NCBI GenBank assembly: GCA_946811695.1
Contig: OX328130.1
Span: 73,366,853 to 73,430,852, forward strand
Direction of reading: 5' to 3'
DNA length: 64,000 nucleotides
Source of the DNA: Gonocerus acuteangulatus
Lineage: Eukaryota > Arthropoda > Insecta > Hemiptera > Coreidae
Shown in pieces: positions 21,666-33,710 of the stretch (the first letter of the stretch is position 1; every line of letters begins with the position of its first letter). A program made the translations under genes and the position numbers. The notes below the pieces were generated by a model. It searched no databases. It saw only the letters and a list, made by a program, of their open reading frames with translations, and was not told the origin of the DNA.

Positions 21666-23560
21666 TTAGGATGAAGCATTTGCTCGTAAAACCACACGTT
21701 GTTCGAACTTCTCGTCACTTAGCCGATTTGATTTTGGTGTGTTCACCATCGTCGCATATGAAAATAATCTCTCGACCTGCGCACTCGACGGCAGTGGGGT
21801 ATTGTATTTTTTAAAAATGTTGTGAATGCTGGGGTAATTTCGAAGCATTTCCAAACTGGACTTCTTTTCTTCAAAGTATCGTTTCATAATAACGCCAGCC
21901 TTGTTCATTAGGTCATCAGGATGAGTTGGAGCGTCGGTATCTTTGTCCCCAAAATCATAAAAGTCTCCTAAGGGTGGATCTGATTCCATGCTGTTGTCCT
22001 CGTCTTCGTCTGGGTCGTTTGCCAAGTATTCGTATATAAGACATTTGAAATGGGTTAATAACTCTTCAACTCGATCATTGACACAAGGCCACCATACTTA
22101 AATTTGGGATAAGAAAGAGCTGCTACAGCTGCATTTTTACCTTCCACCGAGTTGAATTCAAAGAACGTGGCGAAGCGGCGGTTCACACTGTTCAAGTAAG
22201 CCGTTGCAATCGGGCCGCAATATTGCAGATCAGACGTAGCCAATTTCTGCAGTTTTAACCTCACAGCTAAAATTGTCGGCAACAATGACCCATAATACGC
22301 ATCCTTATCCCCTTGCAATATATCTATTGCCTCGGCCACTGGCTTTGAACATTTTAAAAATTCTTGTAGATAGGTGAATTCCTCGTCGCTAAAGGAAGAT
22401 GTCATATGCAACTTCCGATTGATTTCGTCCATGTGGCATTTCACAGCCACAATCACCTTCAACGAATCGTACAGGCTGTTCCACCGGGTTTCAGCGAGTC
22501 TGGGGAGGGATCGTCCAATGATCTCTTCAAGCACTTCTGCTGTTTTTTGGCGTGTTTGAAATACGCCACAGAATGTTGCACTTTTTTATTGCTGACTCAT
22601 GCAGTGACAGCAGGCCTGAATTTGATTGGATTGTATTATGAATATCAGTGCTTGCACATAATGTCAAGGTGTGAGCACAACACCTTAGGTGAAAAGGTAA
22701 TGCTGCAACAACATCATCGTCAATCGACACCCACAGTTCGTCATCAGCGTCACCAGGATTATCCAGTTCCTCGTCTTCTACGTTCGTAGACCTCAGATTC
22801 CCTCCAAAAACTCCAAAATCTTTTAGAAAGTTGCTCCCATTATCGGTTACCGTAGCCACAATCTTATCCGGGGTCAATCCGTATTTACAATTAATCCCGT
22901 TTAATGTGGTAGCGATTCTATCGAAAGTATGTGAACCTTTGAAACGACTGCACGCTAGAGCTGTTGCCTTCCTATTATTATTGCCGTCAATCCAGTGTGC
23001 TGTGACACCAACAAAACTCCTCTTTCCCGAGGACCAGATATCAGCTGTTGTGCACAGCCAAGGTACAGATTTAAATATTTCTTTTGTGTCCTCAACGTGT
23101 TCCAAATATTTTGTATCCAGCCTTCGCGTTAATGTTCGCCTGCTCATAACCTTCAACCCTCGGTTACTTATGTATAAGAAATTGAAAATTTTGTGGAACG
23201 TCGGGTCATCCACCGATTGAAGGGGCACCATAGCGTGGATGACATAATCAACAATTAAAGACTGAAATCTAGATTGTTGGGTTATCGACGAGGATGCATG
23301 GTACCGAGTTTCGCGAGCGCGGCGGGGATACCTGGTCACGAAATCTTCCCTAGCTGATGAAAGGCTGCCTTTGAATTCTTCCACGGTTTCAGTGGAGTGG
23401 TGTCGCTCTAAATGGCGTATTAAATTAGAAGAATTCAAAATGCTCACCAGAATTTCTTTTGTTTTGGAAGGAACATTGGCATCGCATTTCAAACATAGAG
23501 CTCTAATCGATTTTTGAGATGCTATTTCAAGGGAAATAGCATCTGCATTGTCATTAACTG
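21666..23560 (-). pseudogene. hAT transposase (BED finger to dimerisation domain), two frameshifts
   Basis: Read right to left. The N-terminal part has C-L-K-C and H-L-E-R-H-H, a BED-type zinc finger. The catalytic region includes CTTADIWSS, VGVTAHWID and ATVTDNGSNFLK, the conserved blocks around the first and second acidic residues of the hAT RNase H-like fold. RLAETRWNS follows, the usual R-W block. The C-terminus holds PLPSSAQVERLFSYA, the hAT dimerisation motif. The frame is broken near 22560 (a one-base shift before RLAETRW) and near 22095 (a one-base shift before the acidic NDPDEDED stretch). A MITE at 23573-23856 abuts its 5' edge. Product not functional; family assignment firm. Confidence 0.9.
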
Positions 23561-23572
23561 TTGATAAATGTT

Positions 23573-23856
23573 AAATAGAGGCCAAGTTCCACCCCCTCCC
23601 ATCCAAGAATCAATCCCCTCCCCAAAAACGAGAAATATCCCCTCCTAAAACCTGCAAAGAACGCCTTTGCATCCTTCACTCCAAAAATATTGGCAAATAT
23701 TTTTGGTTGAAAGTACACTACACTTAATACACCAACTCATACTACTTTTTTGGAGTGTAGGATGGCAAGACGTTATTTTAGGGTTTTAGGAGGGGATATT
23801 TCTCGCTTTTTGTGTTTATTTAGGGGGGGGGGGGGGGAGGAACTTGGCCTCTATTT
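23573..23856. mobile_element. MITE with G/C-run inverted ends
   Basis: AAATAGAGGCCAAGTTCC at the left is matched by the complement GGAACTTGGCCTCTATTT at the right; similarity continues inward (ATATCCCCTCCTAAAAC), giving arms near 90 bp. It carries a 15-G run near the right end. A similar end (GGAACTTGGCCTCTT) occurs near 57558. Confidence 0.7.
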
Positions 23857-24084
23857 CACATTTATGTTTTTTGGGGGATTGTGATTTCTTAAGATTCTCA
23901 CGTACACAAAAGTGTCAACAACACACAGCAACATAAATAGCAAGTAATATAAATAAGTACCTCGCTACATTCTAGGTAGAATAAAAGGTAGGATTGGAGA
24001 TAGGATTAAAGATAGAAGTCTTTATCTACTGCGATAATGTTCATGTTAGTATAGATAATTAGCCTGAAGTGAACACGTTAAAAG

Positions 24085-25034
24085 TTGTGTATTTTCTGTC
24101 CCGAGGACAATTCCATGGATTTCGAATGCGGCCCCGTGGGGAAATTGAGATTTTCACTTCGATCAGCACTAGGTGGTAAATTTTTCAAGCCAGTGAATGA
24201 CAATGCAGATGCTATTTCCCTTGAAATAGCATCTCAAAAATCTATTAGAGCTCTATGTTTGAAATGCGATGCCAATGTTCCTTCCAAAACAAAAGAAATT
24301 CTGGTGAGCATTTTGAATACTTCTAATTTGATACGCCATTTAGAGCGACACCACTCCACTGAAACCGTGGAAGAATTCAAAGGCAGCCTTTCATCAGCTA
24401 GGGAAGATTTCGTGACCAGGAATCCCCGCCGCGCTCGCGAAACTCGGTACCATGCATCCTTGTCTATATCCCAACAATCTAGATTTGACTCTTTAATTGT
24501 TGATTATGTCATCCACGCTATGGTGCCCCTTCAATCGGTGGATGACCCGACGTTCCACAAAATTTTCAATTTCTTATACATAAGTAACCGAGGGTTGAAG
24601 GTTATGAGCAGGCGAACATTAACGCGAAGGCTGGATACAAAATATTTGGAACACGTTGAGGACACAAAAGAAATATTTAAATCTGTACCTTGGCTGTGCA
24701 CAACAGCTGATATCTGGTCTTCGGGAAAGAGGAGATTTGTTGGTGTCACCGCACACTGGATTGACGGCAATAATAATAGGAAGGCAACAGCTCTAGCGTG
24801 CAGTCGTTTCAAAGGTTCACATACTTTCGATAGAATCGCTACCACATTAAACGGGATTAATTGTAAATACGGATTGACCCCGGATAAGATCGTGGCTACG
24901 GTAACCGATAATGGGAGCAACTTTCTAAAAGCTTTTGGAGTTTTTGGAGGGAATCTGAGGTCTACGAACGTAGAAGACGAGGAACTGGATAATCCTGGTG
25001 ACGCTGATGACGAACTGTGGGTGTCGGTTGACGA
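24085..25034 (+). pseudogene. hAT transposase, second copy, C-terminally truncated
   Basis: Nearly identical to the minus-strand copy over the shared part, with an added N-terminus (CIFCPEDNSMDFECG, LRFSLRSALGG). It keeps the BED finger, CTTADIWSS and ATVTDNGSNFLK intact in one open frame. It stops resembling a transposase after DDELWVSVD at about 25034, where a gypsy fragment in the opposite orientation begins; the W-rich and dimerisation domains are missing. It lies head to head with the other copy, about 500 bp apart. Confidence 0.9.
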
Positions 25035-25039
25035 ATTCA

Positions 25040-25693
25040 AAGTTACCAGGGCTTGTAACCGTGTGTCTTCCTACTTGACCTCGCTGGCATCCAATACATG
25101 TCTGTGCCCAAGCGCTGATATCCTTATTTAAACCAAAAGTAATTCCGAGCGACAGATTTTCGGGATGCTCTTACTCCGGGGTGGCTCGCATTATGCAGAG
25201 AATCGAAGATCTCCCGACGAAGTGCTGCCGGAACGTAGACTCGCACTTGCTTCTGGGATGTCTCACACAGGATAGGTTCGGCTGCTCCAGGTAAGCTGAT
25301 CAATTTCAACTGCAAATTCTCCTGCTTCTTCAGAGCTTCGACCTCCGGATCCTTCTTCTGTAGAGCTGCAAGCCTATCCAAATCGCTAGCAAGATGAATA
25401 GCTTCCACGCGTGATGAAGCGTCAGCTACCTGGTTGTTCTCAACGTGCTGAATATTGGTCGAAAATTGGCAAATAAAATTTAACCACCTCATCCTAATCG
25501 GAGATGCTGTAGAGGGCTTTTGATGCATAGAGTAGACGAGTGTTCTGTGGTCCGTAAAAATGACAAAGCTCCTCCCTTCGATGATAGGTCGGAAGTATCG
25601 CACAGCTGAATATATAGCCAGGAGTTCGCGATCGTATACTGAATATGTACCTTGCGCCTCCGATAATGCTTTTGAGTAAAATCCCGCTAACAC
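25040..25693 (-). pseudogene. Ty3/gypsy-type pol fragment: RNase H and integrase zinc-binding region
   Basis: The minus-strand frame starts within the RNase H domain (FYSKALSEAQGTYSVYDREL with conserved E-L-L-A-I, then FTDHRTL) and continues into the integrase H2C2 region (H-N-A-S-H). A frameshift near 25135 follows; the CxxC half of the zinc finger (TCIGCQRG) is in the next frame. Reverse transcriptase, integrase core and LTRs are absent. The fragment is bounded exactly by the hAT transposase on one side and the hAT right terminal repeat on the other. Confidence 0.88.
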
Positions 25694-26092
25694 TCAAAAC
25701 ACGACCTGTAGTGAGGTACAGATAGGCATTTATTTATTTATATAGGCCTTTTGAATTGAAATTTTCAGTGAATCCAAGTGTGAATCCGAATGGATTCGTA
25801 TTTATAGATGTGAATCCGAATGGATTCGTATTCATAGATGTGAATTCGAATGGATTCGGATTCATAGATGTGAATCCGAATGGATTCGGATTCATATGTG
25901 TAAATCCGAATAGATTCGGATTCGGATTCATATGTATGAATCCGAATAGATTCGGATTCGGATTCATATGTGTGAACCCAAATTTCGGATTCGGATTCAC
26001 ACTTGCAAATATGAATCCATTCGGATTCACACTTTTAAATACGAATGTATTCGTATTCTAATTTACACGTCAAGGTGCTGTGAATCAAATTC
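25684..26092. repeat. Right terminal inverted repeat of hAT element, tip missing
   Basis: Reverse complement of the left repeat from CGCTAACACTCAAAAC to GTGCTGTGAATCAAATTC; the last 45 or so bases, including CAGAGATGGGC, are absent. Confidence 0.85.
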
Positions 26093-26410
26093 TTCAGTGC
26101 TGCCCTGATAATCGTTAACACATTTACCATCCGGGCTCCTTCAGAGCTGCCCATTTAAATATAAACAGATTTCACATCTGGGCTCCATCAGAGCTGCCCT
26201 GATAATCGTTAACATATTTACCATCCGGGCTCCGTTAGTGCTACCCATATAAATATAAACGTATTTCACATCTGTGCTTCTTCAGTGCTGCCCTGATAAA
26301 TGTAAACGTATTTCACATCTGTGCTTCTTCAGTGCTGCCCTGATAAATGCTATCAGTTTTCACATCTTGGCTCCTTAGGAGCTGCCCTCAAAAATTTAAA
26401 CATTTTTCAC
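26093..26410. repeat. 47-bp minisatellite, about seven degenerate units
   Basis: The anchor GCTGCCC recurs at 26099, 26146, 26193, 26240 (GCTACCC), 26287, 26334 and 26380, a spacing of 47,47,47,47,47,46. Units alternate TTAACATATTTACCATC-like and TAAACGTATTTCACATC-like halves. It starts where the hAT terminal repeat is cut off. Confidence 0.92.
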
Positions 26411-27257
26411 ATAAAACTTTCAACTAATCACTCACACCTTTAGTGCATACCTACTTGATGTTTAGCAGTATGGCTCAAAAACTCCATAACTAACCTGCAA
26501 ACAAAAATATATTATTCTTATTGTGTTCCATTATTGTAAAGTTAGGTCAAAACAAACAATAAAATAAAACCGATTTGTTTATATTTATATTCCTTTATAA
26601 ATACAGTTAAGTAAAATAGTAACAAACAATCAAAATATATACTAATTATTTTTTATGTTCCTTGATAATCAAATTAACTAAAAACACAAACCAAATATAA
26701 ATATTTACTTTTTTTATATATTCCTGCACAATACAATTTAGTAAAACATATTTTAATTATAAAGTAATATAATACTTTTTTTAAAGCCGTTTCCTCAAAA
26801 CACAGCGAATAAAAAATATTGTTATAACATATTAATAATTCATAGCGGGGAAAAGAATCCTGTTCCAAATAATCCTGGACCGAGTTCTAAATGAATTGAG
26901 GTTAAGAAAGATAATGGTTGATATGAATCGAGTGTACCAACACATACATAGAAATGCTAATGAATCCATTGTAACGTCGTTTAGTGGTCGCTTTAATGAA
27001 CTTGTTGCAGAAACATTATTCGTCTTTTCGTCTGCTCCTGATAATTACCTCTCGAGATGTAGGCCTGCGCGGGTCCCTTTGCCAGCTTTTACTACGCAAT
27101 CTACCTTGAAGGGTAGCTTTTGTAGTAATTCTTACAAGGTTGGAATGAGGATTGCTATATAATTTGTTCTTAAGTGCCACCTAAAACACAATCCCTTAAG
27201 GTAAACGTTGTCAAGAAGTTTACTACAACTATACCACATGAATAGGTACTTATTAGT

Positions 27258-27258
<1 letters not shown>
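26411..27258. other. AT-rich spacer with one unassigned frame
   Basis: A plus-strand frame at 26896-27162 (88 codons) has no recognisable domain. Nothing else supported. Confidence 0.35.
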
Positions 27259-27322
<64 letters not shown>

Positions 27323-27324
<2 letters not shown>

Positions 27325-28056
27325 TAGCTGACTACCCGTGCTTCACCACGGCCGATAAGTATTATAACATTGCGTTAAATAACGTATGATCAAAATTAAC
27401 GCTACTACATAATTTTCTACAGCTTATTATTGCACAGACTTTAAAGTTACCCAGGAAACCCCATGCGGAGGTAACCGTGCTTGTTTCCGTTGGGAAGCAA
27501 AAAAAATAAAATACAGCAACCACTAAAAAGTTAGGTAAACAGAGATAAATGCACGTTGAAAAAAATAAAACTAACAACTTTGAAGTTTTAAGCACTTATC
27601 TCTTCGATTGACATCGCCCCACCGAACATTAAAACAGAATGTTTTATGTACAGAATTTAGTAACCTTTCGAATAGCAGCCTTCCACTTGCTATGATTTAC
27701 CAACCGTTTTCGAGATATTTTAGAAAATATATTGGGATCCGAAAACTTTGTATGACCCTTAATACAATTTTTTCCATATACTTGTTACCTACAAACCATA
27801 CCAAAGTTTAAATATCTTAGATTAGATGAATGTCAAATACCTGGTACATGTTTCAAGTGAACCAATCATCTTTTCTGAATACCCAAACAGAAAATTAGTT
27901 TGGAAAAGTATTTCTATCAATTTTCCTCGTAAACGGTTATGGACATCGCTTTAAAAATTGTTTCATTCGTTTTCCTACGTTAAGTAACCTATATAACGAG
28001 TACCTGCAAGCATATGGACTCGAAAATGTTAGCGTTCCGATTTATTCGCGCAAAAA

Positions 28057-28097
<41 letters not shown>
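27323..28097 (+). mobile_element. Family-A relative with a family-C-like head
   Basis: It starts ACTAGCTGACTACCCGTGC right after a (TA)n array (27260-27322). It then continues with the family-A middle (GATTGACATCGCCCCACCG, ACCTGCAAGCATATGGACTC) up to another (TA)n at 28061-28097. The usual AGTCCG head is absent. Confidence 0.55.
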
Positions 28098-28101
<4 letters not shown>

Positions 28102-28187
28102 TTGTTTTAAGTTACTTCGCTGGGGTTGAAATGATTGATTTGTGAGACGGCTTCTCTCTCCAGCGGTGTTCTTCCTCTCCTTTCCGC

Positions 28188-28221
28188 AATATTTCGTCGG
28201 GTTCATCCCCGACTTCTTCAG
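28188..28221 (-). ncRNA. Hammerhead-like core, left palindrome arm
   Basis: On the minus strand: CTGAAGA, stem GTCGG/CCGAC, GAAA, TATT. Mirror copy at 28303-28336. Confidence 0.45.
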
Positions 28222-28302
28222 GCTGCTATGTGTCGTCTTCAGTGGTTGTCAAGGGAATGGTCAAAATTCCCTTGACAACCACCGGGGACGACACATAGCA
28301 GC

Positions 28303-28336
28303 CTGAAGAAGTTGGAGATGAACCCGACGAAATATT
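28303..28336 (+). ncRNA. Hammerhead-like core, right palindrome arm
   Basis: CTGAAGA, stem GTTGG/CCGAC (one G-T pair), GAAA, TATT. Confidence 0.45.
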
Positions 28337-28388
28337 GCGGAAAGGAGAGGAAGAACACCGCTGGAGAGAGAAGCCGTCTCACAAATCA

Positions 28389-28450
<62 letters not shown>

Positions 28451-28453
<3 letters not shown>

Positions 28454-29419
28454 GGGGCTCTTGGTTGTAAGGTAGGTATACTGCAAAGATAAAGCCATTA
28501 CAGCGTCCTAGTGGGATAGATAAGCCGCTGAAAGACAAATTAAGGAACCGGGAGGGTTGGTAGAGGAGACCGCTGTGGGGATGAATTACCGTGAAAACAC
28601 TAAATCCCGTTCTAGGACTAAGTCTTGTAATGAGGCCATATTTTTACTCTCCCCTCCTCGCAACCCTCTCTTTTCTCTCTATTTCTGTCTCTCTTTCTTG
28701 GTGGACCGAACCCACAGCACATAATGACCAACGCAATTGCAGAGTTTTCTCAGTAGAAGTGAACCTACTACCGGAATGAGCTTGGGCCCTTTAACTGAAT
28801 GGTCTATCTTTTCTAGCGCCACTAAAATTTAATGGCTGGATATTAGTTTTCACTTACTTGTTAAATCTATTGTCTTCTACCTCTAAGCCTTGTGAGGATT
28901 ACCTCGATAGACCCTAACCCAGAAATCTCTACACCTGAGTCCATACTCTTCTTAAGCCCCAACCTCTTATAAGTAACCCTGGTAAGTTTCTCTTCTGAAA
29001 TCACCGTTTTTGGCGTTGCTCTACTTCATCAATTGTATCTTGCATGCCAAAATTGCAACGGAATGTGATGTTCCTCGTTACAGAAATTATATAAAGTACA
29101 ACAAGCCTCCTAGAAGTGGTTCTCTGTGGGATGTCCAAATATACCAAGAGAGATGTGATGATAAATACGGTTTTTGTTAGTTTAGGGTGTATGCGGATAA
29201 TATTAAACCTCCCCGCATCGAGACGCATATAGGACTCGCAAGATTAAGATTAGAACAGATTGGGCTTTCCAGTGGTAGTATCCTACTTCTATCTAAGTAG
29301 ACCCAGTTTGGAGTACCGGATTGAGTTAATACTACACGAGTTTGCTAAAAAAATCCCCTGATCCAAACTAGATGTTAGGAAGGATGGTTACCTATGAATA
29401 TCCCGGCAATAACACCTTG
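28451..29419. other. Spacer, nothing recognised
   Basis: Pyrimidine-rich near 28640-28700; short frames only. Confidence 0.35.
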
Positions 29420-30130
29420 GGGTGCACCTACAATGGACCCGTTCCGATCCGATCCATTAGCCACCGACTGTGAGAAGAAAAACAAACACATGCATCTCAA
29501 TGGAGGTGCCTACACTTGTCCCGACCCGATCCAATCCAACGGGCACCGATTCTTGGCCATTCAAACTTGTTTCTAGACCGATTTCGGACCGACGAAGCAA
29601 AATGGCGCCAACCCACATATTGGGTTTCAAAAAGGTCTACAGGCTCAAAATCTTAACCAGTTTCAATGGATTTTTTTTTTTATATTAAAGGAAATAAAAT
29701 TTACGACAACTTTGTCAATTCACGTTTTTGTTTTTACTTTCTCTTGTTTATTAAATTGCGTGGAAATATGTTTATAACCATCCAACGTCTATAACCTTCC
29801 AATGTTTATAACCTTCTAATGTTTATAACCTTCCAATGCTTATAACCTTCTAGTTGCCTTCCTCATAAATAATTTTAAAATATGAATACCAATACTTCTC
29901 TTACCTCCAACATACAACCTAATCAAAGGTTTATATGCTTATTAGATGGTAGTTCTTAAATTAATCACTCATTTTCACTTTACTACGAGGTCATTACTGA
30001 CGAGCTGTGACTAAATCGGATCGGATCGGGTCGAGACCAATGTAGGTACTCATGTCGGTCGTTGTCCTTCAAACGAAATCCGATCGGATCGGATCGGGAG
30101 AAATACGGCTCCAATGTAGCCTAAGATGGC
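29420..30130. mobile_element. Possible inverted-repeat element with GATCGG motifs
   Basis: CTACACTTGTCCCGACCCGA near 29513 is mirrored by TCGGGTCGAGACCAATGTAG near 30025, and both ends carry clusters of CCGATCC/GGATCGG. Between them, TATAACCTTC recurs about every 19 bp four times (29782-29856). Boundaries are uncertain. Confidence 0.4.
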
Positions 30131-30278
30131 AATAGTCTGTCAAAAATCACTTAAGCTTTTGAATAGATGCTTTACATTTCCTCGCCGATTTCAAGATATG
30201 TAAGAAAATATCCCAAAATTCCAAGAAAAACGTACTTCTAATTACTTATAAAACGTGTACCTAAAAGCCTAGTAACGT

Positions 30279-30553
30279 AAAAGTCCGACTCGCAGGAACT
30301 GCCTCATCTTAGCGCGGTTCCGTTCTTATCCCTAGTCTAATTTCGAAAGATTAAAATAGAAGCAGTTATTATTTTGTTGAGAGGAGATCGTTGACCGTTG
30401 ATGATGCAAGGTAGGGATTGTCCGGGTTAGGTCACTGCTACTTAATAATACATACCCCATATGTGTATGTATGTGGGCATATATATGTACATATGTGTGC
30501 GTGTATATGTGTATGTGTATATGCATATATATAAATATATATATATTATATAT

Positions 30554-30620
<67 letters not shown>

Positions 30621-31980
30621 AGGTATATTTACATAGATATGTGCATATATTAGTGTTAAATATGTCCTACTTGTATTTACAGCCCTGATGAAGGCTTGAA
30701 GTTCAAGCCGAAATGTCAGCACAATAAAACCATTTTTATGATAAAATGTAGTTTTATTAAGTAGCAGTGACCGAACCCTGACAGTTATATTTTGGTTCCA
30801 CCAGTCTTGAAAGGTAGGATTTACAATCTTACCTGGAAGGGTCGGCAACACTAGAAACCGTCCCGCTAGTTACAAGGTCTTGGAATCTTGGAACTCTATA
30901 TTTCTAACAATAAATTGTTTTTGTTATTTTACTTAACCTGTTTTATTTTCGAATACATTATCCAACTATAAGCAATTAAAAAATAACAAGGAATAAAATA
31001 CAGACAAAAAGAACACTTCGAATAAGCGAAATCAATTACTTTAAAGCTTTAAGCTCTTATTTCTCCGATTGACATCGCCTAATCAAAACTTTCATTAGAA
31101 CCTTTTGTGTAGATCATTTAATAAGCTTTCTAATGGTATTCTTACGTTTACCAAAATTCTTAACAGTTTTCGAGATATTAATGAAAGTTCAAAAAATTTA
31201 TATTATTTCTAGCAACAGAAAATTGGCCTCATTTTTCATATCCTGTTTTACACACAAAATTTTCGCAACATAAGAAATTACAAAAATAAAAAGCAATAAA
31301 AAACGAAGGGAAAGAGACAAAAATTACAACAAGAACGACAAAAACCCGTTCATAAGAACAAAACAGACGTATTTGAAGTTTTAAGCACTTATTTCTCCGA
31401 TTGACATAACCTAATCAAAAATAGTTTTAGAATCTTTTTTGTAGAGAATTTAGTAAGCTTTCAAATAGTTTCTATCGACTTACCACGATTTCCCAACCGT
31501 GTTCGAGATATTAATGAAAGTATACGAACTTCCCAAAACTTTTCATGTCTGTTCATAAAATATTTTATTCTAACCCTTCCTTAACTCCAAACGTAACAAA
31601 ACTTTCTACATATTAGTTTTAATGAAAGTAGAACATGCAGATAAAGTTTCAACTGAATCCCGTAATTCTAAGTACCCAAACCAAAGACGGTATTCAAAAA
31701 CTATTTTTCCAATTTTCTCGAAAACGGTTAAAGCGATCGCCTTCAAAATGGTTTCATTCGTTTTCCTAGCCCAGGAATCATATAAAACGAGTACTTACAA
31801 GCTTATGAACTCAAAAACGTAAGCGTTACGATTTTTTTGCGCGAATTTCGCCCCAAACGCCATCTTCCAGTAGGTGGATTTTGCTGGTTAACGAACTTGA
31901 CCTTTCAAATTGGACGAAGGATTTTTGTACCAAATTTCATCAAAATCGGACCATTCGTCTTCTATCTAGAGAGCGAACAG

Positions 31981-32051
<71 letters not shown>

Positions 32052-32056
32052 TATAC

Positions 32057-32104
<48 letters not shown>

Positions 32105-32238
32105 AATTTGAACCACCGTTATTTTCGGTCTCTAGGGGTTCTGACGAAATTTTCTAGTCGGCACTTCCGGATTGTTTCATTGTATAAACCCTATAAGCGG
32201 GGTTCCTCCCTAAGGGGGAGGGAGGAACCGCGCTAAAA
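30279..32238 (+). mobile_element. Family-A element A3 with internal PLE-like insertion
   Basis: 5' end AAAAGTCCGACTCGCAGG plus TTAGCGCGGTTCC; 3' hairpin and GGAACCGCGCTAAAA at 32238. Two long (TA)n arrays at 31984-32101. An insertion at about 30415-30780 separates ATTATTTTG from ATTTTGGTTCCACCAG, which are contiguous in A1. The insertion has inverted ends (GGTCACTGCTACTTAAT and its complement), its own (TA)n at 30556-30617 and a hammerhead-like motif. Confidence 0.75.
30685..30717 (+). ncRNA. Hammerhead-like core with long perfect stem II
   Basis: CTGATGA, then GGCTTGA pairing with TCAAGCC (7 bp), then GAAA and TGTC. This is the canonical CUGAUGA box; GUC would be the cleavage triplet. Stem I is weak, so a dimer or helper pairing would be needed. 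Confidence 0.5.
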
Positions 32239-32544
32239 ACGTCAACATTAGGAGTTTTTTCGCGCGCATTTCGCCCAAAAAATTATATTCCAGTAGACGG
32301 ATTCTCTTGGTTATTGGACACAACCTTTCATATAACACAGTGTATTTTTGTACTAAATGTAATTTCGGTCGATTTTTGAGCTAACTAGAGAGCGAACAGA
32401 CATAAATTCATACAAATTTGAAGCACAAGTGATATATGGGTACTGAACGCGAAATGTTCTAGTCTGCACTTCCGGATTGAGTCATGAGGTAAACCTCATA
32501 AGCGGGTTTCCTCTCTTTAGAGGGAGGGAGGAACAGCGCTAAAA
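32239..32544 (+). mobile_element. Family-A partial copy in tandem (A8)
   Basis: Starts within the family-A middle (ACGTCAACATTAGGAG, compare ACGTAAGCGTTACGA) and ends with its own hairpin and GGAACAGCGCTAAAA. It directly follows A3 in the same orientation. Confidence 0.7.
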
Positions 32545-32784
32545 CTGTAAGGACACCATCGACCTAATGCTAGTAAAGTTACTTTCCATAACCCCTCCTC
32601 CCATTAATAATGTTTTCCCTTGAGGGAGGAGTTACATGTTATGAGTTTAGGGACTATAATGCGTATAATGTTGGCTTCTCCTCGCTTCAAGACCCTTAGT
32701 ATACTCACAAGACCAAAGGTTAGAATGTTTATATTTTTGTGATTCTATAAACACTGATAAAGTTTCAACTATTCTCTTATATTA

Positions 32785-33060
32785 CTAAAGGTACGTTTCC
32801 ATTACTACAAATCTGCCCTGCGACATGTCGCCGCAACAAGTCGCAGAATGGAAACCATTTGCAACATTTCGCTGCGACAAAAAATGCCGCAGACGACCGT
32901 GCGAGAATACATGTTGCCGAGACTCGTTCCTAAAGCTCCGTTTCCATTACTACAAATCTACCTTGCGACATGGAAACCATTTGCAACAAGTCGCAGCACA
33001 TGTCGCTGCGACAAAAATGTCGCAGCGGCCGGCCGGTGCAACAAAACATGTTTCCGCGAC
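32785..33060. repeat. GTCGC/GCGAC-rich repeat with 147-bp direct duplication
   Basis: CGTTTCCATTACTACAAATC occurs at about 32793 and 32940, each followed by a run of GTCGC and GCGAC motifs. Transposon termini with such motifs exist, but no class can be assigned. Confidence 0.5.
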
Positions 33061-33143
33061 TTTTTGCCTACTAGCCCAGTCAAACGGCACTCAAAGAGGG
33101 GTCGAAGTGAAACGTTTGTGTAATTGTTGTAATTGCCTTAATT

Positions 33144-33512
33144 CTATGTTGATGAACATTTTTCAAATCGTTTTTTGTAATTATTGCTGTTTCTAATTAT
33201 GGAAAGGTTTTCTTTGATCTTCCTTTTTAACGTGTTCCTTTCTATATTTGAAATATTAACGTCTGTATCATTAAAATTATGTTTATTATTTATTGCGTAT
33301 TTCGTCAATGTCGTCCTGTTCTCGTTTGTGTCTATACTTCTAGCATGTTGTACAATTCGTGTTTGCAGTAGTTGTTCTGATTCCCCTACATAGCACGACT
33401 TGCAATCGTTATCACCAGTTGTTATTAATGCAATTATGTAAAACAAAATAATAAAAACACAGACGCCCATGCAAACCAAACTGTTGTACAGCAATTTTCG
33501 CGTTTCGGACAT
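33144..33512 (-). pseudogene. Penelope-like GIY-YIG endonuclease fragment
   Basis: From residue 37 of the minus-strand frame the text reads CKSCYVGESEQLLQTRI, then E/N-rich sequence, L-T-K-Y-A and a long basic tail with K-K-R. This fits the PLE GIY-YIG region (C-x-x-C-Y-V-G, then T-R-I-x-x-H). The first 36 residues are a different, hydrophobic sequence, so the domain is cut at about 33404. A different PLE lineage from the one at 1690-2163, judged by low similarity. Confidence 0.65.
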
Positions 33513-33710
33513 TGGAGGTAAAAATAAACATTTTTTGGGATGTCGATTATAATGTTAATATCAAATCGATATGGACCTTTCAATTGAGCAGATTGAGTTT
33601 TAGCCATATAATTGCATTGGATTTTTACATAACGCTTGGTTATAATTGCTATGTCAAAAAAATCTTAGGTTTTGAAATAGCTCGAGTACTAATATTTCAT
33701 TTTATAAATT

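Larger units (their letters stand above)
20657..26092. mobile_element. Compound hAT-type element with about 410-bp terminal inverted repeats
   Basis: The left end begins CAGAGATGGGCAGA, typical of hAT termini. The inverted repeats (20657-21074 and 25684-26092) consist largely of 24-30-bp motifs of the type GAATCCGAATGGATTC. The right repeat lacks its outermost 45 or so bases and runs into a 47-bp minisatellite. Inside are a decayed transposase on the minus strand (21666-23560), a second 5' transposase part on the plus strand (24085-25034) and a gypsy pol fragment (25040-25693). The long Asn-Pro-Asn-Gly-Phe frames on both strands of the repeats are artefacts of the motif, not proteins. Confidence 0.8.
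28118..28390. mobile_element. PLE-derived tail as a near-perfect palindrome between two (TA)n arrays
   Basis: Arms of about 125 bp mirror each other around 28262 (CTTGACAACCAC and its complement). Each arm contains the PLE tail wording (GAGATGAACCCGACGAAATA) found downstream of the GIY-YIG remnant at 2163-2296. (TA)n lies directly left (28061-28097) and right (28391-28450). No coding sequence. Confidence 0.75.

Noticed and set aside
26093..26410. Possible CRISPR-like array
   Set aside because: Units are contiguous 47-mers without unique spacers, in a eukaryotic transposon context.
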